A DNA stretch of 6,296 bases, taken from Flavobacteriales bacterium UBA5871 (GTDB lineage: Bacteria > Bacteroidota > Bacteroidia > Flavobacteriales_D > Crocinitomicaceae). Below the pieces are notes generated by a model. The model searched no databases, had not been told where the DNA came from, and saw nothing but the letters and a program-made list of their open reading frames with translations. Shown in pieces: positions 1 to 5,599 of the stretch. The stretch lies in assembly GCA_002432085.1 (NCBI GenBank), contig DJFN01000152.1, forward strand, positions 9,566 to 15,861, written 5' to 3'. Within the stretch, counting starts at the first letter, position 1. Each line of letters begins with the position of its first letter. The translations under genes were made by a program, and so were the position numbers.

Positions 1-610
1 GGCTTGTTCCGTCAACTCCGTCGTTCTGCCAGCTGAAAACGAGTCGTTTGGTCGTTCCGGCGTTGGTGGCCGGTATCGTTATCGTAGCCGTTCCGCAGGC
101 AGCTTGCAGGTTATACCAGCTGTTCCCTAATTGGATTGCTGAAGGGTCGGAGGTGTTGAACATCGTACCGGCCACGGGCGTAACAGCCGTGGAGCCAAGG
201 TAGATGCGAAGACCGTCCCAGGTACTTTCGCCCTGACCCCGCCAGCTGAAAGAAAGCGTAATACAGCTTTGTCCCGCAGGAAAGGTCACATCCTTATAGA
301 AGTGAGAAATGTCCGATACACTGATATTGTAATTGGTATTGTTTCCGGTATTGTGACTTGAAACATAAGCGCCCTTGGTACCGGCACAGAAAGATACGGC
401 GCCGACAAACCATTTATTGGTCGTACCATTGACGACATTCCAGTTGTTGTTGGCGAAAGCACTGGTAGGATTTTCGAAGCTACCATCGGCTCCTGAAGTT
501 CCGGTTGCATTTCCCGGATTGATAATGGTGGTCTGCGCCGTTAACACGGTCGTGAATGTGCAGCAGCTAATGAGTAGCGCAATAGCAGCCGCGGTGGATC
601 TTTGTAGCAT
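1..610 (-). CDS. Secreted Bacteroidota surface protein, N-terminal part (likely type IX secretion cargo; truncated by window edge)
   Basis: The reading frame is open from an ATG at 610 to the left edge, giving 203 codons and no stop. Residues 1-26 look like a signal peptide: one Arg, an Ala/Leu/Ile-rich core, then LTAQ, a cleavage end common in this phylum. Residues 27-203 are rich in Asn, Thr, Gly and aromatics. They carry WNVVNGTTNKWFVG (57-70), FYKDVTFPAG (104-113), SFSWRGQGES (120-129) and TTKRLVFSWQNDG (186-198). From memory, this pattern is typical of a beta-sandwich domain at the N-terminus of large fibronectin-type or T9SS-sorted proteins, but the C-terminal sorting domain lies outside the window, so T9SS export is inferred. 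LISC at 13-16 could also be read as a lipobox. I prefer signal peptidase I, because the conserved-looking TTIINPG segment begins just after AQ. An ATG at 630 is out of frame. The substrate or role is unknown. Confidence 0.8.
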   Translation of the reverse strand, partial: MLQRSTAAAIALLISCCTFTTVLTAQTTIINPGNATGTSGADGSFENPTSAFANNNWNVVNGTTNKWFVGAVSFCAGTKGAYVSSHNTGNNTNYNISVSDISHFYKDVTFPAGQSCITLSFSWRGQGESTWDGLRIYLGSTAVTPVAGTMFNTSDPSAIQLGNSWYNLQAACGTATITIPATNAGTTKRLVFSWQNDGVDGTS

Positions 611-637
611 TTTTTTAGTTTAATAGGCATGTAACAG

Positions 638-645
638 CGAAGTTA
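638..645 (-). promoter_or_regulatory. Candidate -7 promoter box for the secreted-protein gene
   Basis: On the minus strand this reads TAACTTCG, one mismatch from the Bacteroidota -7 consensus TAnnTTTG. It ends 27 bp before the ATG at 610, giving a short, A-rich leader without a Shine-Dalgarno site. No clear TTG/TTTG -33 element is visible at the usual spacing, so this is a weak call. A starting transcript would begin roughly 7 bp downstream. Confidence 0.25.
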
Positions 646-683
646 AATGCTTAACACTATTGCTTGTAATATCGATTTAGTAA

Positions 684-707
684 TTGTCCTGCTTTTGTCT
701 GCGTTAA
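684..707. repeat. Operator-like direct repeat, copy 1 (two TTGTC half-sites, 11-bp period)
   Basis: The plus strand reads TTGTCCTGCTTTTGTCTGC followed by GTTAA. TTGTC starts at 684 and again at 695, an 11-bp period or about one helical turn. The copy lies 74-97 bp upstream of the secreted-protein ATG at 610. The 19-base core matches copy 2 at 17 of 19 positions. Its position and geometry suggest a regulator-binding site, but no regulator can be named. Confidence 0.5.
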
Positions 708-758
708 TAAATCGTAAAAACACTGATTGTCAAATTGTTGACTTGAAATTTTTAAGCC

Positions 759-780
759 TTGTCCCGCTTTTGTCCGCTAA
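759..780. repeat. Operator-like direct repeat, copy 2 (two TTGTC half-sites, 11-bp period)
   Basis: The plus strand reads TTGTCCCGCTTTTGTCCGC then TAA. TTGTC occurs at 759 and 770, again with an 11-bp period. The copy starts exactly 75 bp from copy 1, close to seven helical turns, so both would face the same side of the helix. The differences from copy 1 are two T/C transitions. It lies about 150-170 bp upstream of the secreted-protein start codon. Confidence 0.5.
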
Positions 781-948
781 CAGCCTGAAAACAGAATTTT
801 AACACCTGCTTTCTGGTTTTATACAAGCTAATTCACCGATTATGAACGCATATACTCCTAAGCGATTCGTTAAAATCACTTAAAGCATCAGAAAGAAAAT
901 TTCACAGAAAATTCAACAAAAACTCGTTCCTCACGATTGAAAACACAA

Positions 949-1075
949 CAATCTGCGGAACCTGATAAGAAGAAAAGGAATGAAACAAAACTCTGCGAAA
1001 ATTCGCGCAATCTACGGGAAACGCCACCCAGCATCAACGCCCAGTTCCGCGAGCATCTGCGCAATCTGCGGGAGA
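949..1075. repeat. Degenerate intergenic ATCTGCGGGA-type repeat cluster
   Basis: Related units recur on the plus strand: CAATCTGCGGAA (949-960), CTCTGCGAAAATTCGCGCAA (991-1010) running into TCTACGGGAAA, and ATCTGCGCAATCTGCGGGAG (1055-1074). The best pair, 1005-1021 and 1059-1075, matches at 15 of 17 positions (GCGCAATCTRCGGGARA). From memory, AATCTGCG/GCGGGA units of this kind occur in intergenic DNA of many Flavobacteriia-like genomes. This copy looks old and eroded. It sits between the argS stop codon and the next gene. No function can be assigned from the sequence. Confidence 0.55.
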
Positions 1076-1125
1076 TCCTATGCAGCACGTCAGATCCCCA
1101 AGCGAATCTGAAACAAGAAAACGTT

Positions 1126-3021
1126 CTACATTCTATCCGGCACAGTAATGCCTAAACATCCCATAGAGCTTGCAATCACCTTCGCCACATTCCGGCTCAA
1201 CGTCAAACGCATCGCCCGTTTTGCCGCATCGGCTTCCTGATTGATATTCACGCTTTGGTAGAACTGATTATAAAGCTTCACCAGCTCGTAGGTGTAATTT
1301 GCGATCACGGCAGGAGAATACGACAGCGCCGCTTCCTCGATCACTTTCGGGTAGTCGGCCAGCTGCTTCACGATCTCGATCTCGCTTTGTTCCAGCTCCG
1401 TATTGTCATACGCTTCGATTGTTCCGGCTTTAGTCAGCAGCGACTGAATCCGTGCGTGTGCGTATTGAATGAACGGACCGGTGTGACCGTTGAGCTCGAT
1501 CGATTCGGCCGGGTCGAACAACATGCGTTTTTTCGGGTCGACTTTCAGCAGGAAGTACTTCAATCCACCCATTCCGATGGTACGGAACAGTGTTTCTTTC
1601 TCTTCTTCGGTCATGCCCTCGAGGTGTCCGCGCTCGGATGTCATTTCGCGCGCGCTTTCGATCACTTCGTCCATCAGGTCATCGGCGTCAACGACGGTTC
1701 CTTCGCGCGATTTCATTTTCCCGGAAGGCAGATCGACCATTCCATAGGAAAGGTGGAAACACGCATCCGCCCAGCTGTAGCCGAGCTTTTTCAGGATGAG
1801 GAAGAGCACCTTGAAGTGATAATCCTGCTCGTTTCCAACGGTATAAATGATTCCCGACAGGTTCGGATAGTCGTTGAAACGATCTACGGCCGTACCAAGG
1901 TCTTGTGTCATATAAACGGAAGTGCCGTCGGAGCGGAGGAGGAGCTTGTGGTCCAGCTTATCGCCCGTCAGATCGATCCAGACGGAGCCGTCGTCTTTGC
2001 GGTAGAAAACGCCTTTTTCCAGGCCTTCGTTCACCAGGTCTTTACCAAGAATGAACGTTTCGGATTCGTAATACAAACGGTCGAAATCAACGCCCATTTT
2101 CGCATATGTCTCGTTGAAGCCTTCGTAAACCCAGCCGTTCATCGTGGTCCAGAGCAGATACACTTCCGGATCGCGGCCTTCCCAGCGAACGAGCAGGTCT
2201 TTGGCTTCACGGAGAATATTGGTAGCGTTTTTCGCCAGCTCCTTGATCTTATCCTGGATACCGGCCTGCGCTTTTTCATCTTTTCCTTCCAGCGCAGCGG
2301 AGAACTCTACGTATTTATCGATGGTAGTTTTGTCGAATCCTTCGAAATCACCGTTCGCCCAGCGTTCCATGATCGTTTTTGCTTCGGCATTGAAACGCTT
2401 GTCGAATTCCACGTAGTATTTGCCGACGAGCTTGTCGCCTTTCATACCGGTATTGGCGGGAGTCTCGCGTTCGCCTTTTTCATTTAGCGGCGAGAAATCG
2501 CGCCACGCGAGCATGCTTTTGCAGATGTGAATCCCGCGGTCGTTGATGATCTGTGTTTTCACCACGTCGTGACCGTAGGCTTTCAGAATTTCCGCCACGG
2601 AATAGCCGAGGAAGTTGTTCCGCAAGTGGCCGAGGTGAAGCGGCTTGTTCGTATTCGGCGAAGAATATTCCACCATAATAGCCGGTTTCGAGCCAGCAGG
2701 CTGCATACCGAAACGCGTATCGCCGTCGATCGATCGAAGCGTATCCAGCCAGTGTGAAGTCGGATAAACGAGGTTCAGGAATCCGCCGATCACGCTGAAA
2801 TCGGTAACGAGCTGCTGTTCGTCTTTCAGAAAAGTACCGATGCGTTCACCCAGTTGCTGCGGCGAAGTTCCGGCCAGTTTTACCAGCGGGAAAAGCACGA
2901 GCGTGGTATCCCCGGCGAAATCCTTGCGGGTTTTCTGAAATTGGATCATTGAAGCATCCACCGTTGTTCCCAGCAGGGCCGTGGCGTTATCGAGTATGGC
3001 GTGTTTGATGGTATTCTCCAT
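1126..3021 (-). CDS. argS: Arginyl-tRNA synthetase (class I)
   Basis: This cytoplasmic enzyme joins L-arginine to tRNA-Arg using ATP. The product is 631 aa and complete. Residues 1-88 fit the additive domain that contacts the tRNA elbow (IQFQKTRKDFAGDTTL at 27-41). The class I HIGH signature is HLGH at 129-132, inside VEYSSPNTNKPLHLGHLRNN (117-136). The KMSKS-loop equivalent is KMKSREG at 435-441. The helical anticodon-binding (DALR) domain spans about 512-631 and starts with GPFIQYAHARIQSLL. The C-terminus, VPDRM, is the usual ArgS type of ending. A charged helical insertion at about 175-275 makes it longer than the E. coli enzyme (577 aa). The ATG at 3021 lies 2 bp after the arginase stop with no Shine-Dalgarno site, so translation is probably coupled. 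The protein is almost certainly functional. Confidence 0.97.
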   Translation of the reverse strand: MENTIKHAILDNATALLGTTVDASMIQFQKTRKDFAGDTTLVLFPLVKLAGTSPQQLGERIGTFLKDEQQLVTDFSVIGGFLNLVYPTSHWLDTLRSIDGDTRFGMQPAGSKPAIMVEYSSPNTNKPLHLGHLRNNFLGYSVAEILKAYGHDVVKTQIINDRGIHICKSMLAWRDFSPLNEKGERETPANTGMKGDKLVGKYYVEFDKRFNAEAKTIMERWANGDFEGFDKTTIDKYVEFSAALEGKDEKAQAGIQDKIKELAKNATNILREAKDLLVRWEGRDPEVYLLWTTMNGWVYEGFNETYAKMGVDFDRLYYESETFILGKDLVNEGLEKGVFYRKDDGSVWIDLTGDKLDHKLLLRSDGTSVYMTQDLGTAVDRFNDYPNLSGIIYTVGNEQDYHFKVLFLILKKLGYSWADACFHLSYGMVDLPSGKMKSREGTVVDADDLMDEVIESAREMTSERGHLEGMTEEEKETLFRTIGMGGLKYFLLKVDPKKRMLFDPAESIELNGHTGPFIQYAHARIQSLLTKAGTIEAYDNTELEQSEIEIVKQLADYPKVIEEAALSYSPAVIANYTYELVKLYNQFYQSVNINQEADAAKRAMRLTLSRNVAKVIASSMGCLGITVPDRM

Positions 3022-3023
3022 GA

Positions 3024-3977
3024 TTATGCGTTTAAAGCCGCTGTGGTGGCTTCTATGAGTGAAAAGGTGATTTCAGCCATGGTGTTGATTTTATTGTCGA
3101 GGCATGGATTCACTTCCACGAACTCGATGCAGACGGTTTTCGGGTGCCTGGCCAGCAATTCCAGTACTTCGCGGGCTTCTTCCGGCGTGATGCCGTTCCC
3201 GACAGGCGTTCCTGTTCCGAACGACGTAAGCTCAGGGTCCATGCTGTCCACATCGAACGAAACATAGATGCTGTCGCAATCGCTCAGCTGTTCCAGTGTT
3301 TGCTCGATCGTTGCCGCAACGCCGGCTGTGCGCAGCTCAGCAACGGTATGGTTGGTAATGCCGAGCCGGCTCATTATGGCGTCTTCTTCTGCTTCGGTGT
3401 CGCGAACGCCGATGAATACCAGGTCCTGTGGCTGAATTTTCGGAGCAATGCCGCCGAAATGCTTCAGTTTCTCCCACGCTTCGAGCGTCGTCTGGTCTGG
3501 CATATTGTGCTGATGCTCGCGATTGTCGTCGGCCATCGAAAGCGCGAGCGGCATACCGTGGATATTTCCCGAAGGCGTTGTAAAAGGCGAATGAATATCG
3601 CTGTGCGCATCGATCCAGATCACGCCGAGTCGTTTTTCAGGCGCGGCCATGCGGATACCGGCGATCGTTCCGGCAGCAGAGCCGTGGTCGGCTGCAAGGA
3701 TGAGCGGGAATTTTCCTTCGTCGAGCAGCTGCTTCGTTTTGTTGGCCACGTTCGCAAAAACTTCGGAGAAAGGAACGAGGCGATGGGCCAGCGGTGTGTT
3801 ATCCGGACGATCGAGGTAGTGATTGAAATCGGGCAACGGGTGGAGTGGGACTGAGCTGAAAAAGAAGCTGTTCTGTTTGCGTGCAGCCGTCATGATAGCG
3901 GCAGGACCGAGGGAGGACCCACGTGTCCCGGCTGCTAATTCCGAGGTGTTGAGAATGATTTCAATTGTTCGATGCAT
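3024..3977 (-). CDS. rocF: Arginase (ureohydrolase family)
   Basis: The enzyme hydrolyses L-arginine to L-ornithine and urea at a two-manganese centre in the cytoplasm. With the ATG at 3977 it has 317 residues, normal for arginase. Metal ligands are all present: H98 in ADHGSAAGT, D123/H125/D127 in WIDAHSDIHS, and D242/D244 in SFDVDSMDP. SGNIHGMP (136-143) supplies the serine and histidine matching human S137 and H141, and EVNP has E288. GTPVGN replaces the usual GTPxxGG, and H129 stands where human arginase I has N130. The RDTE segment (192-195) has Glu at the human D183 position. A GTG at 3986 would add three residues. I prefer the ATG because a TACTTTTG promoter box lies just upstream and a GTG start would leave almost no leader. 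Agmatinase or formimidoylglutamase are less likely alternatives. It is the first gene of an operon with argS. Confidence 0.88.
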   Translation of the reverse strand: MHRTIEIILNTSELAAGTRGSSLGPAAIMTAARKQNSFFFSSVPLHPLPDFNHYLDRPDNTPLAHRLVPFSEVFANVANKTKQLLDEGKFPLILAADHGSAAGTIAGIRMAAPEKRLGVIWIDAHSDIHSPFTTPSGNIHGMPLALSMADDNREHQHNMPDQTTLEAWEKLKHFGGIAPKIQPQDLVFIGVRDTEAEEDAIMSRLGITNHTVAELRTAGVAATIEQTLEQLSDCDSIYVSFDVDSMDPELTSFGTGTPVGNGITPEEAREVLELLARHPKTVCIEFVEVNPCLDNKINTMAEITFSLIEATTAALNA

Positions 3978-3996
3978 AAAAAGCACTTAGGGCACA

Positions 3997-4004
3997 CAAA
4001 AGTA
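3997..4004 (-). promoter_or_regulatory. -7 promoter box for the arginase-argS operon
   Basis: The minus strand reads TACTTTTG, an exact match to the Bacteroidota housekeeping -7 consensus TAnnTTTG. It ends 19 bp before the ATG at 3977. Transcription would be expected to begin around 3990, leaving a leader of about 13 bases. The -33 element is weak: the nearest upstream TTG is only 13 bp from the box, shorter than the usual spacing. The next 3 kb on this strand hold two genes without a gap wide enough for another promoter, so this box probably drives both. Confidence 0.5.
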
Positions 4005-4106
4005 CTTTTTTCGGCCGCAATTATCACCCGGAAGGGCCGAAGAACTTCCCATCGCCCGGTTCCACTCGGAAAGAAGGCGAAATATACCTCTCCCGACATG
4101 CGCCCT

Positions 4107-4158
4107 AATTCGGTTGAAATTAATATTTTAGCCCCCGTTTTGTAACAATTCAGTTGAA
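4107..4158. repeat. Pair of 12-bp direct repeats in the divergent promoter region
   Basis: AATTCGGTTGAA (4107-4118) and AATTCAGTTGAA (4147-4158) match at 11 of 12 positions and start 40 bp apart, close to four helical turns. They bracket the likely promoter of the downstream lipoprotein gene. The second copy ends 3 bp before its ATG. This could be an operator pair or chance; the sequence does not decide. Confidence 0.3.
4114..4142 (+). promoter_or_regulatory. Candidate promoter for the two-gene envelope-protein operon
   Basis: A TTG at 4114-4116 is followed, after 18 bp, by CCGTTTTG (4135-4142), which keeps the TTTG half of the Bacteroidota -7 box. The start site would be near 4149, with a leader of about 13 bases. 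An alternative -7 box is TATTTTAG at 4124-4131, one mismatch from TAnnTTTG but without a TTG upstream. Neither is a strong match. The region is shared with the divergent arginase promoter. Confidence 0.3.
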
Positions 4159-4161
4159 CGC

Positions 4162-4845
4162 ATGATAAAACGACTACTACCGCTGCTCATGCTGTTTGCT
4201 ATTACGCTGACTGCGTGCACGGAGCAAAAGCGGGTGGTAACGGAAGGACGAGTGATCTATTCGGTGGAATACCCGAATCACAAAGACAATTTCTTCCTCT
4301 ACAGCATCCTTCCGAAGGAAATGACCGTAAATTTCAAAGACGGCCTGATGGAAAGCCGCATCGAAAAAGCTAACCTGAAGAACATCCTGCTCGTGGATTG
4401 TAACCAAAAACAGGTTTCGGCTTATTTCAGCTACGGCGACGAAGCGGTAAAAGTGGCCCTTGGCGCTGCGGATATCCAGAACATGCTGAGCGATCAGAAA
4501 GCCTACACGGTTCAGTTTACCAGCGAAAAGGATACGATAGCGGGTTTTAATGTGAAGAAAGCCATTGCAACGGCAGTTAAGAATCCGTCCGACAAGATCG
4601 AGCTCTGGTACACGGACGAAATCCGGTTGAAGCATTCCAACTGGTACAATCCGTTCCACAAAGTGCCGGGCTTTTTGCTGGCCTATGCCATCGATCGTTA
4701 CGGCATCCGCATGGAATTCCGCGCCAAGCGATTTGAGGAAATGAATATTGCAAAAGAAGAGCTGACAGCCGATAAACAAGGAAAAGTGATCCGTTACGCC
4801 GAATACAACCGGGCGCTCGGAGACCTTTTCAAATCATTTGAATAA
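4162..4845 (+). CDS. Predicted lipoprotein, GLPGLI/DUF4412-like, unknown function
   Basis: The product is 227 aa, with a short lipoprotein signal: basic MIKR, a Leu-rich core and the lipobox LTAC ending at C19. TEQ follows C19, so the mature protein is probably anchored to an envelope membrane. The mature part is soluble, with alternating beta-strand character. It carries EGRVIYSVEYP (28-38), PKEMTVNFKDGLMESRIE (51-68), IAGFNVKKAI (126-135), KIELWYTDEI (145-154) and KVPGFLLAYAI (167-177). This order (YxVxYP opening, FKDGxxxxR, IAGxxxKKA, then a PG-hydrophobic strand) resembles small Bacteroidota envelope proteins annotated as GLPGLI or DUF4412. I assign the resemblance from memory, with moderate confidence. 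No catalytic residues are evident. Its stop codon overlaps the next ATG by one base, and that neighbour is a diverged paralogue. Leader and start codon are consistent with a candidate promoter just upstream. Confidence 0.75.
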   Translation: MIKRLLPLLMLFAITLTACTEQKRVVTEGRVIYSVEYPNHKDNFFLYSILPKEMTVNFKDGLMESRIEKANLKNILLVDCNQKQVSAYFSYGDEAVKVALGAADIQNMLSDQKAYTVQFTSEKDTIAGFNVKKAIATAVKNPSDKIELWYTDEIRLKHSNWYNPFHKVPGFLLAYAIDRYGIRMEFRAKRFEEMNIAKEELTADKQGKVIRYAEYNRALGDLFKSFE

Positions 4846-5480
4846 TGCAGAAAAAACTGATCGTAATATTGTTATTCCTCGCTCCGGCGCTGACTTTCAT
4901 AGCTCAGAAACCGGTCCAGGGCGTTTTCACCTATAAAGCTTCCGTTACGCACCCGGATACGAACGTGGTGATCAAAACCTGGGGCGTGAAAGTGTATACC
5001 AACGACACGATCGTTCGCGTGGAAACCGAGACCGACCAGATGGGACAGCAGGTTTACATCCGTCACATGGAATTGCAGAAAGCATACCTGTTGCTCAATT
5101 ACAACGGAACGAACTACGCCATTCAGAACAACCTAGGCGAAAACAAGAAATCAGACACAATTCCGCCGTCTTATACAGTGAAAAAGAAATTCGGTGGAAA
5201 GAAAATTGCCGGTATTCGCTGCAAGAAATACTACATCTACGACAATACGATGAAGGAAGGCTTCGATTGCTATTTTGCCAAAAAGATCGGCAATAAATAC
5301 CTCGAGGTCTATCCTGAAATTCCCGGACTGGCAGTCGATTACTACCTGCCATCACAGGACGGATGGATCCATTACGAGCTCACGAGCTACGTTTCCGGAA
5401 CGGTCAACCGTGATCTGTTCGGCGTTCCTTCCGATTACAAGCGCGTCTCCTTCGACGAGTTTATTCGCCTGTTCAATTAA
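4845..5480 (+). CDS. Predicted exported protein, GLPGLI/DUF4412-like paralogue of the upstream lipoprotein
   Basis: The product is 211 aa. Residues 1-21 form a signal peptide (MQKK, hydrophobic core, then TFIAQ), cleaved by signal peptidase I near A20/Q21; there is no lipobox cysteine. The mature part contains GVFTYKA (26-32), KKIAGIRCKKYYIY (119-132), FDCYFAKKIGNKY (140-152) and YPEIPGLAVDYYL (156-168), ending with VPSDYKRVSFDEFIRLF (194-210). The IAGxxxKK and PG-hydrophobic blocks lie 39 residues apart here and 43 in the upstream lipoprotein, in the same order, which supports common descent. C126 and C142 are close enough in the chain to form a disulfide; the lipoprotein has V131 at the C126 position. 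The ATG shares its A with the TAA of the upstream gene, so the two are probably translated in a coupled way. The function is unknown; it is likely periplasmic or surface-exposed. Confidence 0.78.
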   Translation: MQKKLIVILLFLAPALTFIAQKPVQGVFTYKASVTHPDTNVVIKTWGVKVYTNDTIVRVETETDQMGQQVYIRHMELQKAYLLLNYNGTNYAIQNNLGENKKSDTIPPSYTVKKKFGGKKIAGIRCKKYYIYDNTMKEGFDCYFAKKIGNKYLEVYPEIPGLAVDYYLPSQDGWIHYELTSYVSGTVNRDLFGVPSDYKRVSFDEFIRLFN

Positions 5481-5492
5481 TCTTTCATTTTT

Positions 5493-5524
5493 GAATGTGA
5501 ATGGAGTTACACCATTCAACATTC
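5493..5524 (+). terminator. Strong hairpin after the envelope-protein operon, candidate terminator
   Basis: GAATGTGAATGG (5493-5504) pairs with CCATTCAACATTC (5512-5524) through 12 base pairs with one bulged A, closing a 7-base loop. It starts 13 bp after the stop codon at 5480. A T-rich stretch precedes it, but no T-run follows on the plus strand, so it is not a textbook intrinsic terminator. It could stop transcription or protect the 3' end of the mRNA. It separates the two-gene operon from ftsK. Confidence 0.45.
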
Positions 5525-5575
5525 CATTGTGTATACTTCATCGCTGCCTGAACGATCGCATAGCCTAATCCTCGC

Positions 5576-5583
5576 TACCTTCG
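5576..5583 (+). promoter_or_regulatory. Candidate -7 promoter box for ftsK
   Basis: TACCTTCG is one mismatch from the TAnnTTTG consensus and ends 16 bp before the ftsK ATG at 5600. The same T-to-C change at the seventh position appears in the box proposed for the secreted-protein gene. No TTG is visible at the -33 position. The leader would be about 10 bases. Confidence 0.3.
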
Positions 5584-5599
5584 TAAGATAGTTATCAAT

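Larger units (their letters stand above)
611..1125. other. Intergenic region between argS and the secreted-protein gene
   Basis: About 515 bp lie between two minus-strand genes. The part nearest the secreted-protein gene is AT-rich and contains the promoter-like box and the paired TTGTC repeats. The stretch from roughly 781 to 948 shows nothing I can name. The part nearest argS (949-1075) carries the ATCTGCGGGA-type repeat. Two short overlapping open frames cover 888-1155 on opposite strands. Both have repetitive, low-complexity translations and no family resemblance, so I do not call them genes. No rho-independent terminator with a T-run is seen after argS; only a weak CAGAT/ATCTG dyad at 1091-1110 is present. 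Confidence 0.8.

Noticed and set aside
375..623. An 82-codon plus-strand frame over the left-edge gene
   Set aside because: The minus-strand frame has a signal peptide and a domain pattern typical of Bacteroidota secreted proteins, so this is its shadow.
1091..1110. CAGAT/ATCTG dyad downstream of argS as a terminator
   Set aside because: The stem is short and there is no T-run on the minus strand, so it does not meet the standard for a terminator call.
888..1155. Two short opposing open frames in the argS-downstream gap
   Set aside because: They are built from the ATCTGCG-type repeat and low-complexity sequence, one runs into the 3' end of argS, and neither looks like a protein family.
1255..2487. 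A 410-codon open frame on the plus strand
   Set aside because: It lies wholly antisense to argS, whose HIGH, KMSKS-type and DALR motifs are unmistakable. Its translation resembles no family and is explained by the codon bias of argS.
3144..3854. A 236-codon open frame on the plus strand
   Set aside because: It is antisense to arginase, which has all its metal-binding motifs. The translation is Arg- and Val-rich without recognisable domains.
4030..4049. GGAAG/CTTCC dyad in the divergent promoter region
   Set aside because: The stem is only 5 bp with a 10-base loop, and its position upstream of both promoters gives no clear role.
4177..4779. A 200-codon open frame on the minus strand
   Set aside because: It is antisense to the lipoprotein gene, which has a clear signal peptide, lipobox and a paralogue next door.
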